From: Ramlibacter sp. Leaf400 | Lineage (GTDB): Bacteria > Pseudomonadota > Gammaproteobacteria > Burkholderiales > Burkholderiaceae_C | DNA length: 64,000 nt | Direction of reading: 5' to 3' | NCBI RefSeq assembly: GCF_001424545.1 | Contig: NZ_LMQL01000003.1 | Span: forward strand, 135,806-199,805 | Shown here: piece after piece, positions 45,349-53,166 of the stretch | Layout of the letters: every line of letters starts with the position of its first letter | Numbering within the stretch: the first letter of the stretch is position 1 | Notes under the pieces: model-generated | What the model saw: the letters and a program-made list of their open reading frames with translations, nothing else | What the model was told of the DNA's origin: nothing | Database searches by the model: none | Position numbers and translations under genes: made by a program

Positions 45349-46121
45349 AGATCACGACCTGGAACGTCAACTCGCTCACCGCGCGCCTGCAGCACGTGCT
45401 GGACTGGCTCGCTGCCAACCCGGTGGACGTGCTTTGCCTGCAGGAGCTCAAGCTCACCGACGACAAGTTCCCGCTGCTGGAACTGCAGGCGGCGGGCTAT
45501 GAGCACTGCGCGGTGTTCGGGCAGAAGACCTACAACGGCGTGGCGATCCTGAGCCGCACCCCGGTGCGCGACATCGCGAAGAACATCGCCGGCTTCGAGG
45601 ACGAGCATTCGCGGGTGATCGCGGCGACGATCGATGCGCCGCAGGGCGAGCTGCGGCTGGTCAACGGCTACTTCGTCAACGGCCAGGCGCCGGGCACGGA
45701 GAAGTTCACCTACAAGATGAACTGGCTCGGCGGACTCAACGCCTACGTCTGCGACGAGCTGCGCCGGCACCAGCGGCTGGTGCTGCTGGGCGACTTCAAC
45801 ATCGCGCCGGAGGACCGCGACTCCTTCGACCCGGAGGGCCTGCGCGACACCATCCACCACACGAAGGAAGAGCGCGAGCATTTCCGCAAGCTGCTGGAGC
45901 TGGGGCTGTGCGATGGCTTTCGCCTGTTCGAGCAGCCGGAGAAGAGCTACAGCTGGTGGGACTACCGGATGCTGGGCTACCAGAAGAACCGCGGGCTGCG
46001 GATCGACCACATCTTGGTGAGCGAGGCGCTGCGGGGGGACGTGAAGTCGTGTGCGATCGACCGCGTGCCGCGCAAGTGGAAGCAACCGAGCGATCACGCG
46101 CCGGTGACGGTCGAGATTTGA
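45345..46121 (+). CDS. xthA: Exodeoxyribonuclease III family AP endonuclease
   Basis: 258-residue Mg-dependent DNA repair nuclease that cleaves abasic sites and trims 3' ends. Catalytic residues are visible: ITTWNVNSLTAR (Asn, residue 7), VLCLQELKLTDDKFP (Glu, about 34), VNGYFVNGQ, LVLLGDFNIAPEDRDSFDP (Asp and Asn, about 148-150), YSWWDYRMLGYQKNRGLRIDHIL and PSDHAPVTVEI (His, about 253). The pattern is that of ExoIII rather than the ExoA branch. Linking it to thyA-folA by overlap couples thymidylate supply with repair of abasic sites. Confidence 0.93.
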   Translation: MKITTWNVNSLTARLQHVLDWLAANPVDVLCLQELKLTDDKFPLLELQAAGYEHCAVFGQKTYNGVAILSRTPVRDIAKNIAGFEDEHSRVIAATIDAPQGELRLVNGYFVNGQAPGTEKFTYKMNWLGGLNAYVCDELRRHQRLVLLGDFNIAPEDRDSFDPEGLRDTIHHTKEEREHFRKLLELGLCDGFRLFEQPEKSYSWWDYRMLGYQKNRGLRIDHILVSEALRGDVKSCAIDRVPRKWKQPSDHAPVTVEI

Positions 46122-46130
46122 GTTGAGATT

Positions 46131-46249
46131 CCCTCCCCCTCCGGGGGAGGGTTAGGGTGGGGGCGCCCCGGGAGACATTTCAGGGCCCGAGGCGACAGCG
46201 GTTGTCGCATTGCGCCCCCACCCCTGCCCTCCCCCGATGGGGGAGGGAG
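46131..46249. repeat. Long CCCTCC/GGGAGG inverted-repeat element, copy B
   Basis: A 119-base element bounded by CCCTCCGGGGGAGGG (left) and CCCTCCCCCGATGGGGGAGGG (right). Its right end is identical over about 42 bases to copy A at 25824-25929, while the centre differs. It fills the gap between the convergent xthA and ntrC genes and probably serves as a bidirectional stop. Confidence 0.85.
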
Positions 46250-46259
46250 TATTCGGGGC

Positions 46260-47744
46260 TTACTCCAGCCCCAGTTCCTGGATCTTCCGCGTGATCGTGT
46301 TGCGGCCGATGCCCAGCTTCTGCGCGGCTTCGATCCGTCGTCCCCGCGTGTTCGCCAGCGCGGTGAGGATCAGCCGCGACTCGAAGCGCTTGTTCAGCGT
46401 GTCCCACACGTCGTGGCGGCCGGACGCGAGCAGTTCCATGGCTTCCGCCTCGAGACCGGCTTCCCAGTTGCCGGGCTCGACCGCCCCGGCCACGGCCGGC
46501 ACGGGTGCCGTCACGGGCGAAGCTTCCACGGGACGCGCCGCCGACTCCACCGGCGCCCGCGCCGTCACGGCCTCCGGCGCACCCGCCATCACTTCGGGCG
46601 GCAGGTCCTTGGGTTCGATCAGCTGGGCCGGCGCCATCACCGTCAGCCAGTGGCAGATGTTCTCCAGCTGCCGCACGTTGCCCGGGAAGGCGAAGGTGCC
46701 GAGCCGCACCAGCGCGGCTTCGGAGATGCGCTTGGGCTCCACGCCCAGCTGCTTGGCCGACTGCTGCAGGAAATGCCGCGCCAGCATGGGGATGTCCTCG
46801 CGGCGCTCGCGCAGCGCGGGCAGCCGCAGGCGGATCACGTTCAGGCGGTGGAACAGGTCTTCGCGGAACACGCCTTCCTTGACGCGCTGCTCCAGGTCCT
46901 GGTGGGTGGCGGCGATGACGCGCACGTTGGCCTTCACCGCGTTGTGCCCGCCCACGCGGTAGAAGTGTCCGTCGGACAGCACGCGCAGCAGGCGCGTCTG
47001 CAGGTCGAACGGCATGTCGCCGATCTCGTCCAGGAACAGCGTGCCGCCCTCGGCCTGCTCGAAGCGGCCGCGGCGCATGGTCTGCGCGCCGGTGAAGGCG
47101 CCGCGCTCGTGGCCGAACAGCTCGGACTCCAGCAGGTCCTTGGGGATGGCCGCCGTGTTGATGGCCACGAAGGGGCCGTTGGCGCGCGGCGAGTGCTTGT
47201 GCAGCGCCCGCGCGACCAGTTCCTTGCCGCTGCCCGACTCGCCCGTGATCATCACCGTCACCATGCTTTGCGACAGGCGGCCGATGGCACGGAACACGTC
47301 CTGCATCGCCGGCGCCTGGCCGAGCATCTCGGGCGCGCCGTTCATGCGCTCCTCGGCGACCTCTTCGCGCTGGCTTTCCTCGACCGCGCGGCGGATCAGC
47401 TCGATGGCCTTGGGCAGGTCGAAGGGCTTGGGCAGGTATTCGAAGGCACCGCCCTGGAAGGCCGAGACGGCGCTGTCCAGGTCGGAGAACGCCGTCATGA
47501 TGATGACGGGCAGGCCCGGGTGCTTCTCCTTGACCTTGTTCAGCAGGTCCAGCCCGCTGCCCCCCGGCATGCGGATGTCGCTGACCAGGATCTGCGGCCC
47601 CTGCTCCTCGCTGGCGGTCTCCAGCGCGGCCAGCACCTCGCGGGCATTGGTGAAGCTGCGGGTGGGCAGCTCTTCGCGCAGCAGGGCCTTCTCCAGCACG
47701 AAGCGGATGGATTGGTCATCGTCAACGATCCAGATCGGCTTCAT
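46260..47744 (-). CDS. ntrC: Nitrogen regulation response regulator NtrC
   Basis: 494-residue sigma-54 activator. An N-terminal receiver has WIVDDDQSIRFVLEKALL (about 5-22), the phosphoacceptor Asp in ILVSDIRMPGGSGLDLL (about 56) and PKPFDL. The AAA+ domain (about 145-370) has Walker A ITGESGSGKELVARAL, the sigma-54-contact loop HERGAFTGAQ, Walker B GGTLFLDEIGDMP and FREDLFHRLNVIRLRLPALRERREDI. The Fis-type DNA-binding end reads LILTALANTRGRRIEAAQKLGIGRNTITRKIQELGLE. A stable hairpin abuts its ATG on the transcript. Phosphorylated by the NtrB encoded next to it, it would bind the sites upstream of glnA in this window. Confidence 0.96.
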   Translation of the reverse strand: MKPIWIVDDDQSIRFVLEKALLREELPTRSFTNAREVLAALETASEEQGPQILVSDIRMPGGSGLDLLNKVKEKHPGLPVIIMTAFSDLDSAVSAFQGGAFEYLPKPFDLPKAIELIRRAVEESQREEVAEERMNGAPEMLGQAPAMQDVFRAIGRLSQSMVTVMITGESGSGKELVARALHKHSPRANGPFVAINTAAIPKDLLESELFGHERGAFTGAQTMRRGRFEQAEGGTLFLDEIGDMPFDLQTRLLRVLSDGHFYRVGGHNAVKANVRVIAATHQDLEQRVKEGVFREDLFHRLNVIRLRLPALRERREDIPMLARHFLQQSAKQLGVEPKRISEAALVRLGTFAFPGNVRQLENICHWLTVMAPAQLIEPKDLPPEVMAGAPEAVTARAPVESAARPVEASPVTAPVPAVAGAVEPGNWEAGLEAEAMELLASGRHDVWDTLNKRFESRLILTALANTRGRRIEAAQKLGIGRNTITRKIQELGLE

Positions 47745-47777
47745 GCAGCACCCGCCCGGCCGCCCGAAGGGTGCTGC
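47745..47777 (-). repeat. Hairpin with conserved loop GCCCGGCCGCCCGAA, copy 2, immediately upstream of ntrC
   Basis: GCAGCACCC (47745-47753) and GGGTGCTGC (47769-47777) are perfect nine-base arms around the loop GCCCGGCCGCCCGAA. The same loop is found at 36438-36452. On the ntrC transcript this stem ends at the base just before the ATG (47744), so no free ribosome binding site is seen; the hairpin could control ntrC translation. A second short stem follows in the next 40 bases (GCGCCCCC/GGGGGGC). Confidence 0.8.
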
Positions 47778-47857
47778 GCGCCCCCTTGGGGGGCAGAGAG
47801 CGTAGCGAACGTGGGGGCAATCATCTTTGGTCTACACCCTGTGTCATCGCAGTCAGT

Positions 47858-48919
47858 TCATGGCAGCGGGATGAGGATCTTGAAATCCGTCCTCCCCGGG
47901 ACGCTGTCGCATTCGATCAGCCCATGGTGCTGCTGAACGAAGGTCTGCGCCAGCGTCAGCCCCAGTCCTGAACCGCCTTCCCTGCCCGAAACGAGCGGAT
48001 AGAAGATCCGGTCCTTGATGGACGGGGGCACACCCGGCCCGTTGTCGATGACATGCAATTCCAGTGCCAGTCGGTAGCGTTGCCTTCCGAAAGTGACCTG
48101 GCGAGCGACGCGGGTGCGGAACACCAGCTGCGCGTCGCCGGCCGCGATGCGCTCGGACAGCGCCTGGCAGGCGTTGTGGGCGATGTTCAGCACGGCCTGG
48201 ATCAGCTGCTCGCGGTCGCCGCGGAACTCGGGCAGCGAGGTGTCGTACTCGCGCACGACCTTCAGGCCGCGGGGGAACTCGGCCAGGATCAGCGAGCGCA
48301 CGCGCTCGCACACCTCGTGGATGTTGACATCGCCCACCACGTGCGGCCGCCGGTGCGGCGCCAGCAGCCGGTCGACCAGCGTCTGCAGGCGGTCGGCCTC
48401 GTGGACGATGACGCGGGTGTACTCCTTGAGGTCCTTGCCCTCGATCTCCATCTCGAGCAGCTGCGCCGCGCCGCGGATGCCGCCCAGCGGGTTCTTGATC
48501 TCGTGGGCCAGGTTGCGGATCAGTTCCTTGTTGGCCTGGGCCTGGTCGAGCAGGCGCTCCTCGCGCTCCTGCCGCGCCTGCTGCTCCAGCGGCAACAGTT
48601 CGACCACGATCTCGCCCGGCTGGTCGGTCTGGGCGACCACCACGTGCACCTGCAGCGCCTCGGTGCCATGGCGGTTGAGCCAGGCGTCGTAGCGAAGGGT
48701 CGCGAATTCGTTGCTGCCGGCGCCTTCGAGCGCGGTGCGCAGCTGGCCGGGTTCGGTGAAGCAGGCGGGGAAACTGGAGCCGACGATGGTGCGGCGGGAG
48801 CTGCCGAGGGCGTCTTCCAGGGCCGCGTTGGCGAACAGCACGGTGCCGTCGGTGGCGACCACGGCCACCAGCGTGGCGAGGACGTCGAAGGCCTGGTACC
48901 GGCCCTGTGCCGGCGACAT
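47858..48919 (-). CDS. ntrB: Nitrogen regulation sensor histidine kinase NtrB
   Basis: 353-residue cytoplasmic kinase/phosphatase that controls NtrC according to nitrogen status via PII proteins. A PAS domain (about 7-110, LATLVAVVATDGTVLFANAALEDALG) precedes the HisKA helix ELIRNLAHEIKNPLGGIRGAAQLLEMEI with the His (about residue 140) and the NtrB-typical G-G-x-R segment, then LIQAVLNIAHNACQALSERI (N box), LHVIDNGPGVPP, and GGSGLGLTLAQTFVQQHHG. ATG 48919 (MSPAQGRYQAF) is preferred; TTG 48946 gives a short N-terminal extension. It lies 113 bases from ntrC on the same strand. Confidence 0.94.
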   Translation of the reverse strand: MSPAQGRYQAFDVLATLVAVVATDGTVLFANAALEDALGSSRRTIVGSSFPACFTEPGQLRTALEGAGSNEFATLRYDAWLNRHGTEALQVHVVVAQTDQPGEIVVELLPLEQQARQEREERLLDQAQANKELIRNLAHEIKNPLGGIRGAAQLLEMEIEGKDLKEYTRVIVHEADRLQTLVDRLLAPHRRPHVVGDVNIHEVCERVRSLILAEFPRGLKVVREYDTSLPEFRGDREQLIQAVLNIAHNACQALSERIAAGDAQLVFRTRVARQVTFGRQRYRLALELHVIDNGPGVPPSIKDRIFYPLVSGREGGSGLGLTLAQTFVQQHHGLIECDSVPGRTDFKILIPLP

Positions 48920-48950
48920 GGGGACCTGCGGGGAAGGAGGCGTCAAGCCG

Positions 48951-49481
48951 TCACTTGACCACGGCGGCGGAGGAAGCCGCGCCGGGCAGGCGCCCGAGCT
49001 CGCGCCGGATGCCGGCGATGTCGCTTTCGTTGCGGGCCAGCGCGGCCTTCAGCTCGGCCACCCGGTCCAGGTACTTCTGGTGATTGCGGTGCTCGGGGCC
49101 CATCTTCTCGGGCTCGCCGTTGTTCCATTCCTTCTGCAGCTCGGCCTGGCGGGCCTCGGCCTTCTTCAGCTCGGCCTCGAGGATGAGGCGGGCGTCGGCG
49201 TCGCGGGCCTTCTGCTCGCCGGAATCGACCTTCTGGCCCGGCTGGCCGGAACCAGCGGCGGGCGACGCCGCCGCCACCACCTTGACCGTGCCGCCGCCAT
49301 GGACCTTGGTGCCCTCCACGACCGTCACGTTGGCGCCCTCCACCAGCTTGCAGCCCTGGGCCTGCGCGACGTTGGCGTCATTGGTGTAGGAGTTCCCGCA
49401 CCGGAAGATGCGGGTGCCCTGGGCCTGGGCGTGGGCCGCGGACAGCAGCAGGACGAGTGAAAGGGTGAGTGCGGACTTCAT
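48951..49481 (-). CDS. DUF4124 domain-containing exported protein
   Basis: 176-residue protein with a signal peptide (MKSALTLSLVLLLSAAHAQAQ). The mature part begins TRIFRCGNSYTNDANVAQAQGCKLVEG, which matches the DUF4124 pattern (short beta domain with paired cysteines). A helical, charged region follows (ILEAELKKAEARQAELQKEWNN, KYLDRVAELKAALARNESDIAGIRREL) with coiled-coil character, predicted to lie in the periplasm. The function is unknown. The gene sits between ntrB and glnA in many Comamonadaceae. ATG 49481 has GGAGCCTTC before it. Confidence 0.8.
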   Translation of the reverse strand: MKSALTLSLVLLLSAAHAQAQGTRIFRCGNSYTNDANVAQAQGCKLVEGANVTVVEGTKVHGGGTVKVVAAASPAAGSGQPGQKVDSGEQKARDADARLILEAELKKAEARQAELQKEWNNGEPEKMGPEHRNHQKYLDRVAELKAALARNESDIAGIRRELGRLPGAASSAAVVK

Positions 49482-49570
49482 GAAGGCTCCTTGCACGGCG
49501 GTGCTCAGGACGGTCTGCCAGTATCGCGTAACTGATCAGGAATGCAAGGCAAGCCCATGATCTGGAAGGC

Positions 49571-49604
49571 AAAAAGCAAAAAAGCACCGCCGTGGCGGTG
49601 CTTT
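49571..49604 (-). terminator. Intrinsic terminator after glnA
   Basis: On the minus strand AAAGCACCGCC pairs with GGCGGTGCTTT across a two-base loop and is followed by a T-run (TTTTTTGCTTTTTGCC). It lies 44 bases after the glnA stop codon and before the DUF4124 gene, separating glnA from the ntrB side. Confidence 0.85.
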
Positions 49605-49647
49605 CGCGAGACGGGCTGTGCGCAAGTACAGCCCTGCCCGGCTGCCT

Positions 49648-51066
49648 TTACAGGCTGTAGTACATGTCGAACTCGATCGGGTGCGTGGTCATGCGGAACC
49701 GCGTCACTTCCTGCATCTTGAGCTCGATGTAGGCGTCGATCATCGAGTCGGTGAACACGCCGCCCTTGGTCAGGAACGAGCGGCCGCTGTCCAGGTAGTC
49801 CAGGGCCTGGTCCAGGCTGTGGCACACGGTCGGGATCTTCGCGTCCTCTTCCGGCGGCAGGTGGTACAGGTCCTTGGTGGCGGCCTCGCCCGGGTGGATC
49901 TTGTTCTCCACGCCGTCCAGGCCCGCCATCAGCATGGCGGCGAAGCCCAGGTACGGGTTCATCAGGGGATCCGGGAAACGCGCCTCGATGCGGCGGCCCT
50001 TCGGGTTGGCCACGTACGGGATGCGGATGGACGCCGAGCGGTTGCGCGAGCTGTAGGCCAGCTTCACCGGGGCTTCGAAGCCGGGCACCAGGCGCTTGTA
50101 GCTGTTGGTGCCGGGGTTGGTGATGGCGTTGAGCGCACGGGCGTGCTTGATGATGCCGCCGATGTAGTACAGCGCGAAGTCCGACAGGCCCGCATAGCCG
50201 TCGCCGGCGAACAGGTTCTTGCCGTCCTTCCAGACCGACTGGTGCACGTGCATGCCGGAGCCGTTGTCGCCCACCAGGGGCTTGGGCATGAAGGTGGCGG
50301 TCTTGCCGTAGGCGTTGGCCACGTTCTGGATCACGTACTTCTGCAGCTGGCTCCAGTCGGCGCGCGCCACCAGGGTGTTGAACCGGGTGCCGATCTCGTT
50401 CTGGCCCGCGCCCGCCACCTCGTGGTGGAAGACTTCGACCGGGATGCCCAGCGATTCGAGGATCAGGGACATCTCGGCGCGCATGTCCTGCGTGCTGTCG
50501 ACCGGGGGCACGGGGAAGTAGCCGCCCTTGACGGTGGGACGGTGGCCCTTGTTGCCGCCTTCGATCTTCTTGCCGGTGTTCCAGGAGGCCTCGTACTCGT
50601 CGATCTCGACGAACGAGCCGGACATGTCGGCGCCCCAGCGGACGTCGTCGAAGATGAAGAACTCGGGCTCCGGTCCGAAGAAGGCGGTGTCGCCCAGGCC
50701 GGACGCCTTGAGGTAGGCCTCGGCGCGCTTGGCGATCGAGCGCGGGTCGCGGTCGTAGGCCTTGCCGTCACCCGGTTCCAGCACGTCGCACGTGAGGATC
50801 AGGGTGGTTTCCTCGAAGAACGGGTCGACGTTGGCCGTGGCGGGGTCCGGCATCAGCAGCATGTCGGAGGCCTCGATGCCCTTCCAGCCGGCCACGGAGG
50901 AACCGTCGAAGGCATGGCCGGCGCTGAACTTGTCGTCGTCGAAGTGGGAGACGGGCACGGTCACGTGCTGCTCCTTGCCGCGGGTGTCGGTGAAGCGGAA
51001 GTCGACGAACTTGACTTCGTTTTCCTTCACCATCTTCATGACGTCTGCGACGGTCTTGGCTGCCAT
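49648..51066 (-). CDS. glnA: Glutamine synthetase, type I
   Basis: 472-residue GSI that joins ammonia and glutamate using ATP. The N-terminal part ([22 protein letters not shown] ... [21 protein letters not shown]) carries the Asp-50-like loop. Metal and substrate residues lie in [30 protein letters not shown] (about 210-230), and [40 protein letters not shown] (about 395-405) contains the Tyr modified by GlnE adenylyltransferase, so covalent control is expected. ATG 51066 follows GGAGAAAACTG. Transcription is expected from the sigma-54 promoter at 51114-51132 with NtrC enhancer sites near 51226-51269. Confidence 0.97.
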   Translation of the reverse strand: MAAKTVADVMKMVKENEVKFVDFRFTDTRGKEQHVTVPVSHFDDDKFSAGHAFDGSSVAGWKGIEASDMLLMPDPATANVDPFFEETTLILTCDVLEPGDGKAYDRDPRSIAKRAEAYLKASGLGDTAFFGPEPEFFIFDDVRWGADMSGSFVEIDEYEASWNTGKKIEGGNKGHRPTVKGGYFPVPPVDSTQDMRAEMSLILESLGIPVEVFHHEVAGAGQNEIGTRFNTLVARADWSQLQKYVIQNVANAYGKTATFMPKPLVGDNGSGMHVHQSVWKDGKNLFAGDGYAGLSDFALYYIGGIIKHARALNAITNPGTNSYKRLVPGFEAPVKLAYSSRNRSASIRIPYVANPKGRRIEARFPDPLMNPYLGFAAMLMAGLDGVENKIHPGEAATKDLYHLPPEEDAKIPTVCHSLDQALDYLDSGRSFLTKGGVFTDSMIDAYIELKMQEVTRFRMTTHPIEFDMYYSL

Positions 51067-51113
51067 CAGTTTTCTCCGGTTGGATGGTTGTTGCGAAAAG
51101 GACGGGGCTGGGG

Positions 51114-51132
51114 AATGCAGGTTCTGTGCCAA
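51114..51132 (-). promoter_or_regulatory. Sigma-54 promoter of glnA
   Basis: On the minus strand TTGGCACAGAACCTGCATT fits the sigma-54 consensus: GG at -24 and GC at -12 are exactly ten bases apart (GG 51130-51129, GC 51118-51117), with TGGCAC matching the conserved upstream half. It lies about 50 bases before the glnA start. The NtrC sites upstream on the same strand support it. Confidence 0.85.
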
Positions 51133-51225
51133 AGCTGGTGCATGGCCCCCGTCCAGGGGCCGGCCGATTGTCGAGGAAGAGAACCGCTTTTTCCCTACGG
51201 AACGCTGGCGGCTGTCGATGAGTTT

Positions 51226-51242
51226 CGCACCATCAGGGTGCA
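51226..51242 (-). promoter_or_regulatory. NtrC-binding enhancer site 1
   Basis: CGCACCATCAGGGTGCA differs by one base from the NtrC consensus TGCAC-Y-N4-TGGTGCA half-site symmetry (GCACC and GGTGC arms, five-base spacer). It lies about 95 bases upstream of the sigma-54 promoter of glnA. With site 2 at 51253, the spacing of about 27 bases between centres places both sites within two to three helical turns of each other. Confidence 0.7.
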
Positions 51243-51252
51243 AAACCACCGA

Positions 51253-51269
51253 TGCACTTCGGTGGTGCA
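51253..51269 (-). promoter_or_regulatory. NtrC-binding enhancer site 2
   Basis: TGCACTTCGGTGGTGCA is a complete match to the 17-base NtrC consensus (TGCAC, pyrimidine, four bases, TGGTGCA). It ends six bases before the stop codon of the convergent-side CinA-like gene and about 120 bases above the glnA promoter, similar to the enhancer position at glnA in enteric bacteria. Confidence 0.85.
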
Positions 51270-51275
51270 ACCATG

Positions 51276-52082
51276 TTATCGCACCAATTCAGGGCCGAGC
51301 TTGGCTTCCAGGGCCTGCAATCCCGCCAGGAGTTGAACATAAGCGGGGTCGACGGCGCCCGGCGCGCCCTTCACCCCAAGGTCGATGTGCCGGCCGTACT
51401 GCGGATGGTCCACGCTGGGCAGGCTGAACACCTTGATGCCCGGGTGGTCGCGTTCCACCTGCTCCATCAGCGGCGTGAGCGTGGCCTCCATGGCGCCGAA
51501 CACGATGACCGACTTCTCGACCCAGGCGCCGCGCTGGAACAGGTGGGCGTAGCGCCCGTCCAGCACCCACTCCATCATCGGCCAGGCCATCACCGGGAAG
51601 CCGGGAACGAAGTGCACGTCGCCGACGCTGAAGCCGGGGATCTTGTTGTACGGGTTGGGGATGAGGCGGGCGCCCTTCGGGAACACGCCCATGTTCAGGC
51701 GGTGCACGTTGTCGGCCCGGTCGGGGTCGTACGGCACGCCCTGCTCGCGGGCCACGTCCTGCATCCGCTCGCGGATCAGGGCTTCGGCCTCGGGGTGCAG
51801 TTCGAGTTCGATCCCCAGCGCGCGGCCGGCGCACTGGCGCGTGTGGTCGTCCGGCGTGGCGCCGATGCCGCCGCAGGAGAACACCACGTCGCCGGACGCG
51901 AAGGCCCTCTGCAGCGTGGCCGTGATCCGCTCGGGCGAATCGCCCACGTAATCGGCCCACGCCAGCTGCAGGCCGCGCGCGGCGAGAAGCTCGATCAGCT
52001 TGGGCATGTGCTTGTCGGCGCGCTTGCCGGAGAGTATCTCGTCGCCGACGATGACGAGGCCGAAGTCAGGGCGTGAAGACAT
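51276..52082 (-). CDS. CinA N-terminal domain (molybdopterin-binding) family protein
   Basis: 268-residue protein of the MoCF/competence-damage-inducible A family, lacking the C-terminal nicotinamide-nucleotide amidase domain. The typical opening [32 protein letters not shown] (about 6-38) and [24 protein letters not shown] (about 66-90) are present, with [17 protein letters not shown] and [19 protein letters not shown] following. Stand-alone versions may act as FAD or nucleotide pyrophosphatases, but this is not shown. Start ATG 52082. The glnA enhancer sites lie immediately after its stop codon. Confidence 0.85.
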   Translation of the reverse strand: MSSRPDFGLVIVGDEILSGKRADKHMPKLIELLAARGLQLAWADYVGDSPERITATLQRAFASGDVVFSCGGIGATPDDHTRQCAGRALGIELELHPEAEALIRERMQDVAREQGVPYDPDRADNVHRLNMGVFPKGARLIPNPYNKIPGFSVGDVHFVPGFPVMAWPMMEWVLDGRYAHLFQRGAWVEKSVIVFGAMEATLTPLMEQVERDHPGIKVFSLPSVDHPQYGRHIDLGVKGAPGAVDPAYVQLLAGLQALEAKLGPELVR

Positions 52083-52114
52083 CCCTCAATGCTAGCTGCT
52101 GAGAGATTCAACAG

Positions 52115-52201
52115 AACACAGAGGCACAGAGGCACGGAGGAATCCGGATATCTTCAAAAGGATTTCCTCCTCTTCCCTCCGTGCCTCTGTGCCTCTGTGT
52201 T
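52115..52201. repeat. Large inverted repeat (ACACAGAGGCACAGAGG family)
   Basis: AACACAGAGGCACAGAGGCA at 52115 continues to GGAGGAA and is matched by TTCCCTCCGTGCCTCTGTGCCTCTGTGTT ending at 52201, with one extra base in one arm and a 30-base centre. GCCTCTGTGC is itself repeated within each arm. The element fills the gap between the CinA-like gene and the desaturase-family gene and is a known kind of interspersed element in diverse bacteria. Confidence 0.88.
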
Positions 52202-52209
52202 GAGTCTCC

Positions 52210-53166
52210 TCACCCCCCGCCGACCAGGCGCTTGAGCCCCAGCCACTGCTGGGCCCAGAACCCACGCCCGTAGTCGCGGCCCTGCTCCACCTGGTCGCGG
52301 ATGCCGGTGGGGTCGAAGCGGTGCTCGAAGTTGGCGGTGCGCAGCAGCACGTCCCACCAGGGCAGCAGCACGCCGAAGTTGTGGCCGCCCAGCGTGCCGC
52401 GCCCCTGCGCCTCGTGGCCCAGGCCGATGCTGTGGTGCAGGCGATGGAAGCGCGGGCTCACCCAAAGGCGCTCGCCCAGCCGTCCGAACGACAGCCGCAG
52501 GTTGGCGTGCTGCAGGCTCTCGGAGAGCTGGGTGACCGCCACCAGGGCGACGAACTGGCCGGGCGCCATGCCGATGGCCTGCGCCACCAGCACCAGGATG
52601 CCGTCCCTCAGCAGGTCGTCCAGCAGGTGGTTGCGGTTGTCGCTCCACATCGTCATCTGCCGCTGCGAGTGGTGCAGCGCGTGCAGGCTCCACCACCAGC
52701 GCAGGCCGTGCTGGCCGCGGTGGATCCAGTAGTCGACGAAGTCGAACACCACCAGGTACACCAGGAAAGCGACCCAGGGGATGTCGGTCACGCCCGGCCA
52801 GACATGGTCCAGGTGGAAGCCGCCCCAGCCCGCCGTGCGCAGCTGGCCGAACAGCTCGTCGAAAAGGGGCTCCACCGTGAAGAACAGCCCCACGCGAAAC
52901 AGCCCCAGCCGGTGGACCAGCGTGTAGAGGATGTCGGTGCGCACGGCGCCGGCATCGGTGACCGGCTCGACCGGCCGCCAGCGCTGCAGCGGTCCGATGA
53001 TGGCCAGCATGAGGGCGATCTGGACCAGGCCGACCAGCAGCCAGCCGGTGGCGGCGTAGCCGTCCTCCAGCAGGTGGCCCAGGCCGGTGGCGAACATGGC
53101 GGGTTCCACCACGGCCTCGAACAGCCCCTGCTGGGCGGCGCTGAAGGCTTCTTCCAGGAAGTTCAT
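52210..53166 (-). CDS. Sterol desaturase/fatty acid hydroxylase superfamily protein
   Basis: 318-residue di-iron membrane oxygenase family member. Four to five membrane segments (for example GWLLVGLVQIALMLAIIG and VAFLVYLVVFDFVDYWIHRGQHGL) frame the histidine motifs DYWIHRGQH (about 150-158), SLHALHHSQ (about 163-171) and FHRLHHSIG (about 240-248), which bind the iron pair. Substrates of this family are lipids or hydrocarbons; sterols are improbable in this organism. ATG 53166 overlaps the stop of the polysaccharide deacetylase gene as ATGA, so it is the last gene of a three-gene overlapping unit. Confidence 0.87.
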   Translation of the reverse strand: MNFLEEAFSAAQQGLFEAVVEPAMFATGLGHLLEDGYAATGWLLVGLVQIALMLAIIGPLQRWRPVEPVTDAGAVRTDILYTLVHRLGLFRVGLFFTVEPLFDELFGQLRTAGWGGFHLDHVWPGVTDIPWVAFLVYLVVFDFVDYWIHRGQHGLRWWWSLHALHHSQRQMTMWSDNRNHLLDDLLRDGILVLVAQAIGMAPGQFVALVAVTQLSESLQHANLRLSFGRLGERLWVSPRFHRLHHSIGLGHEAQGRGTLGGHNFGVLLPWWDVLLRTANFEHRFDPTGIRDQVEQGRDYGRGFWAQQWLGLKRLVGGG

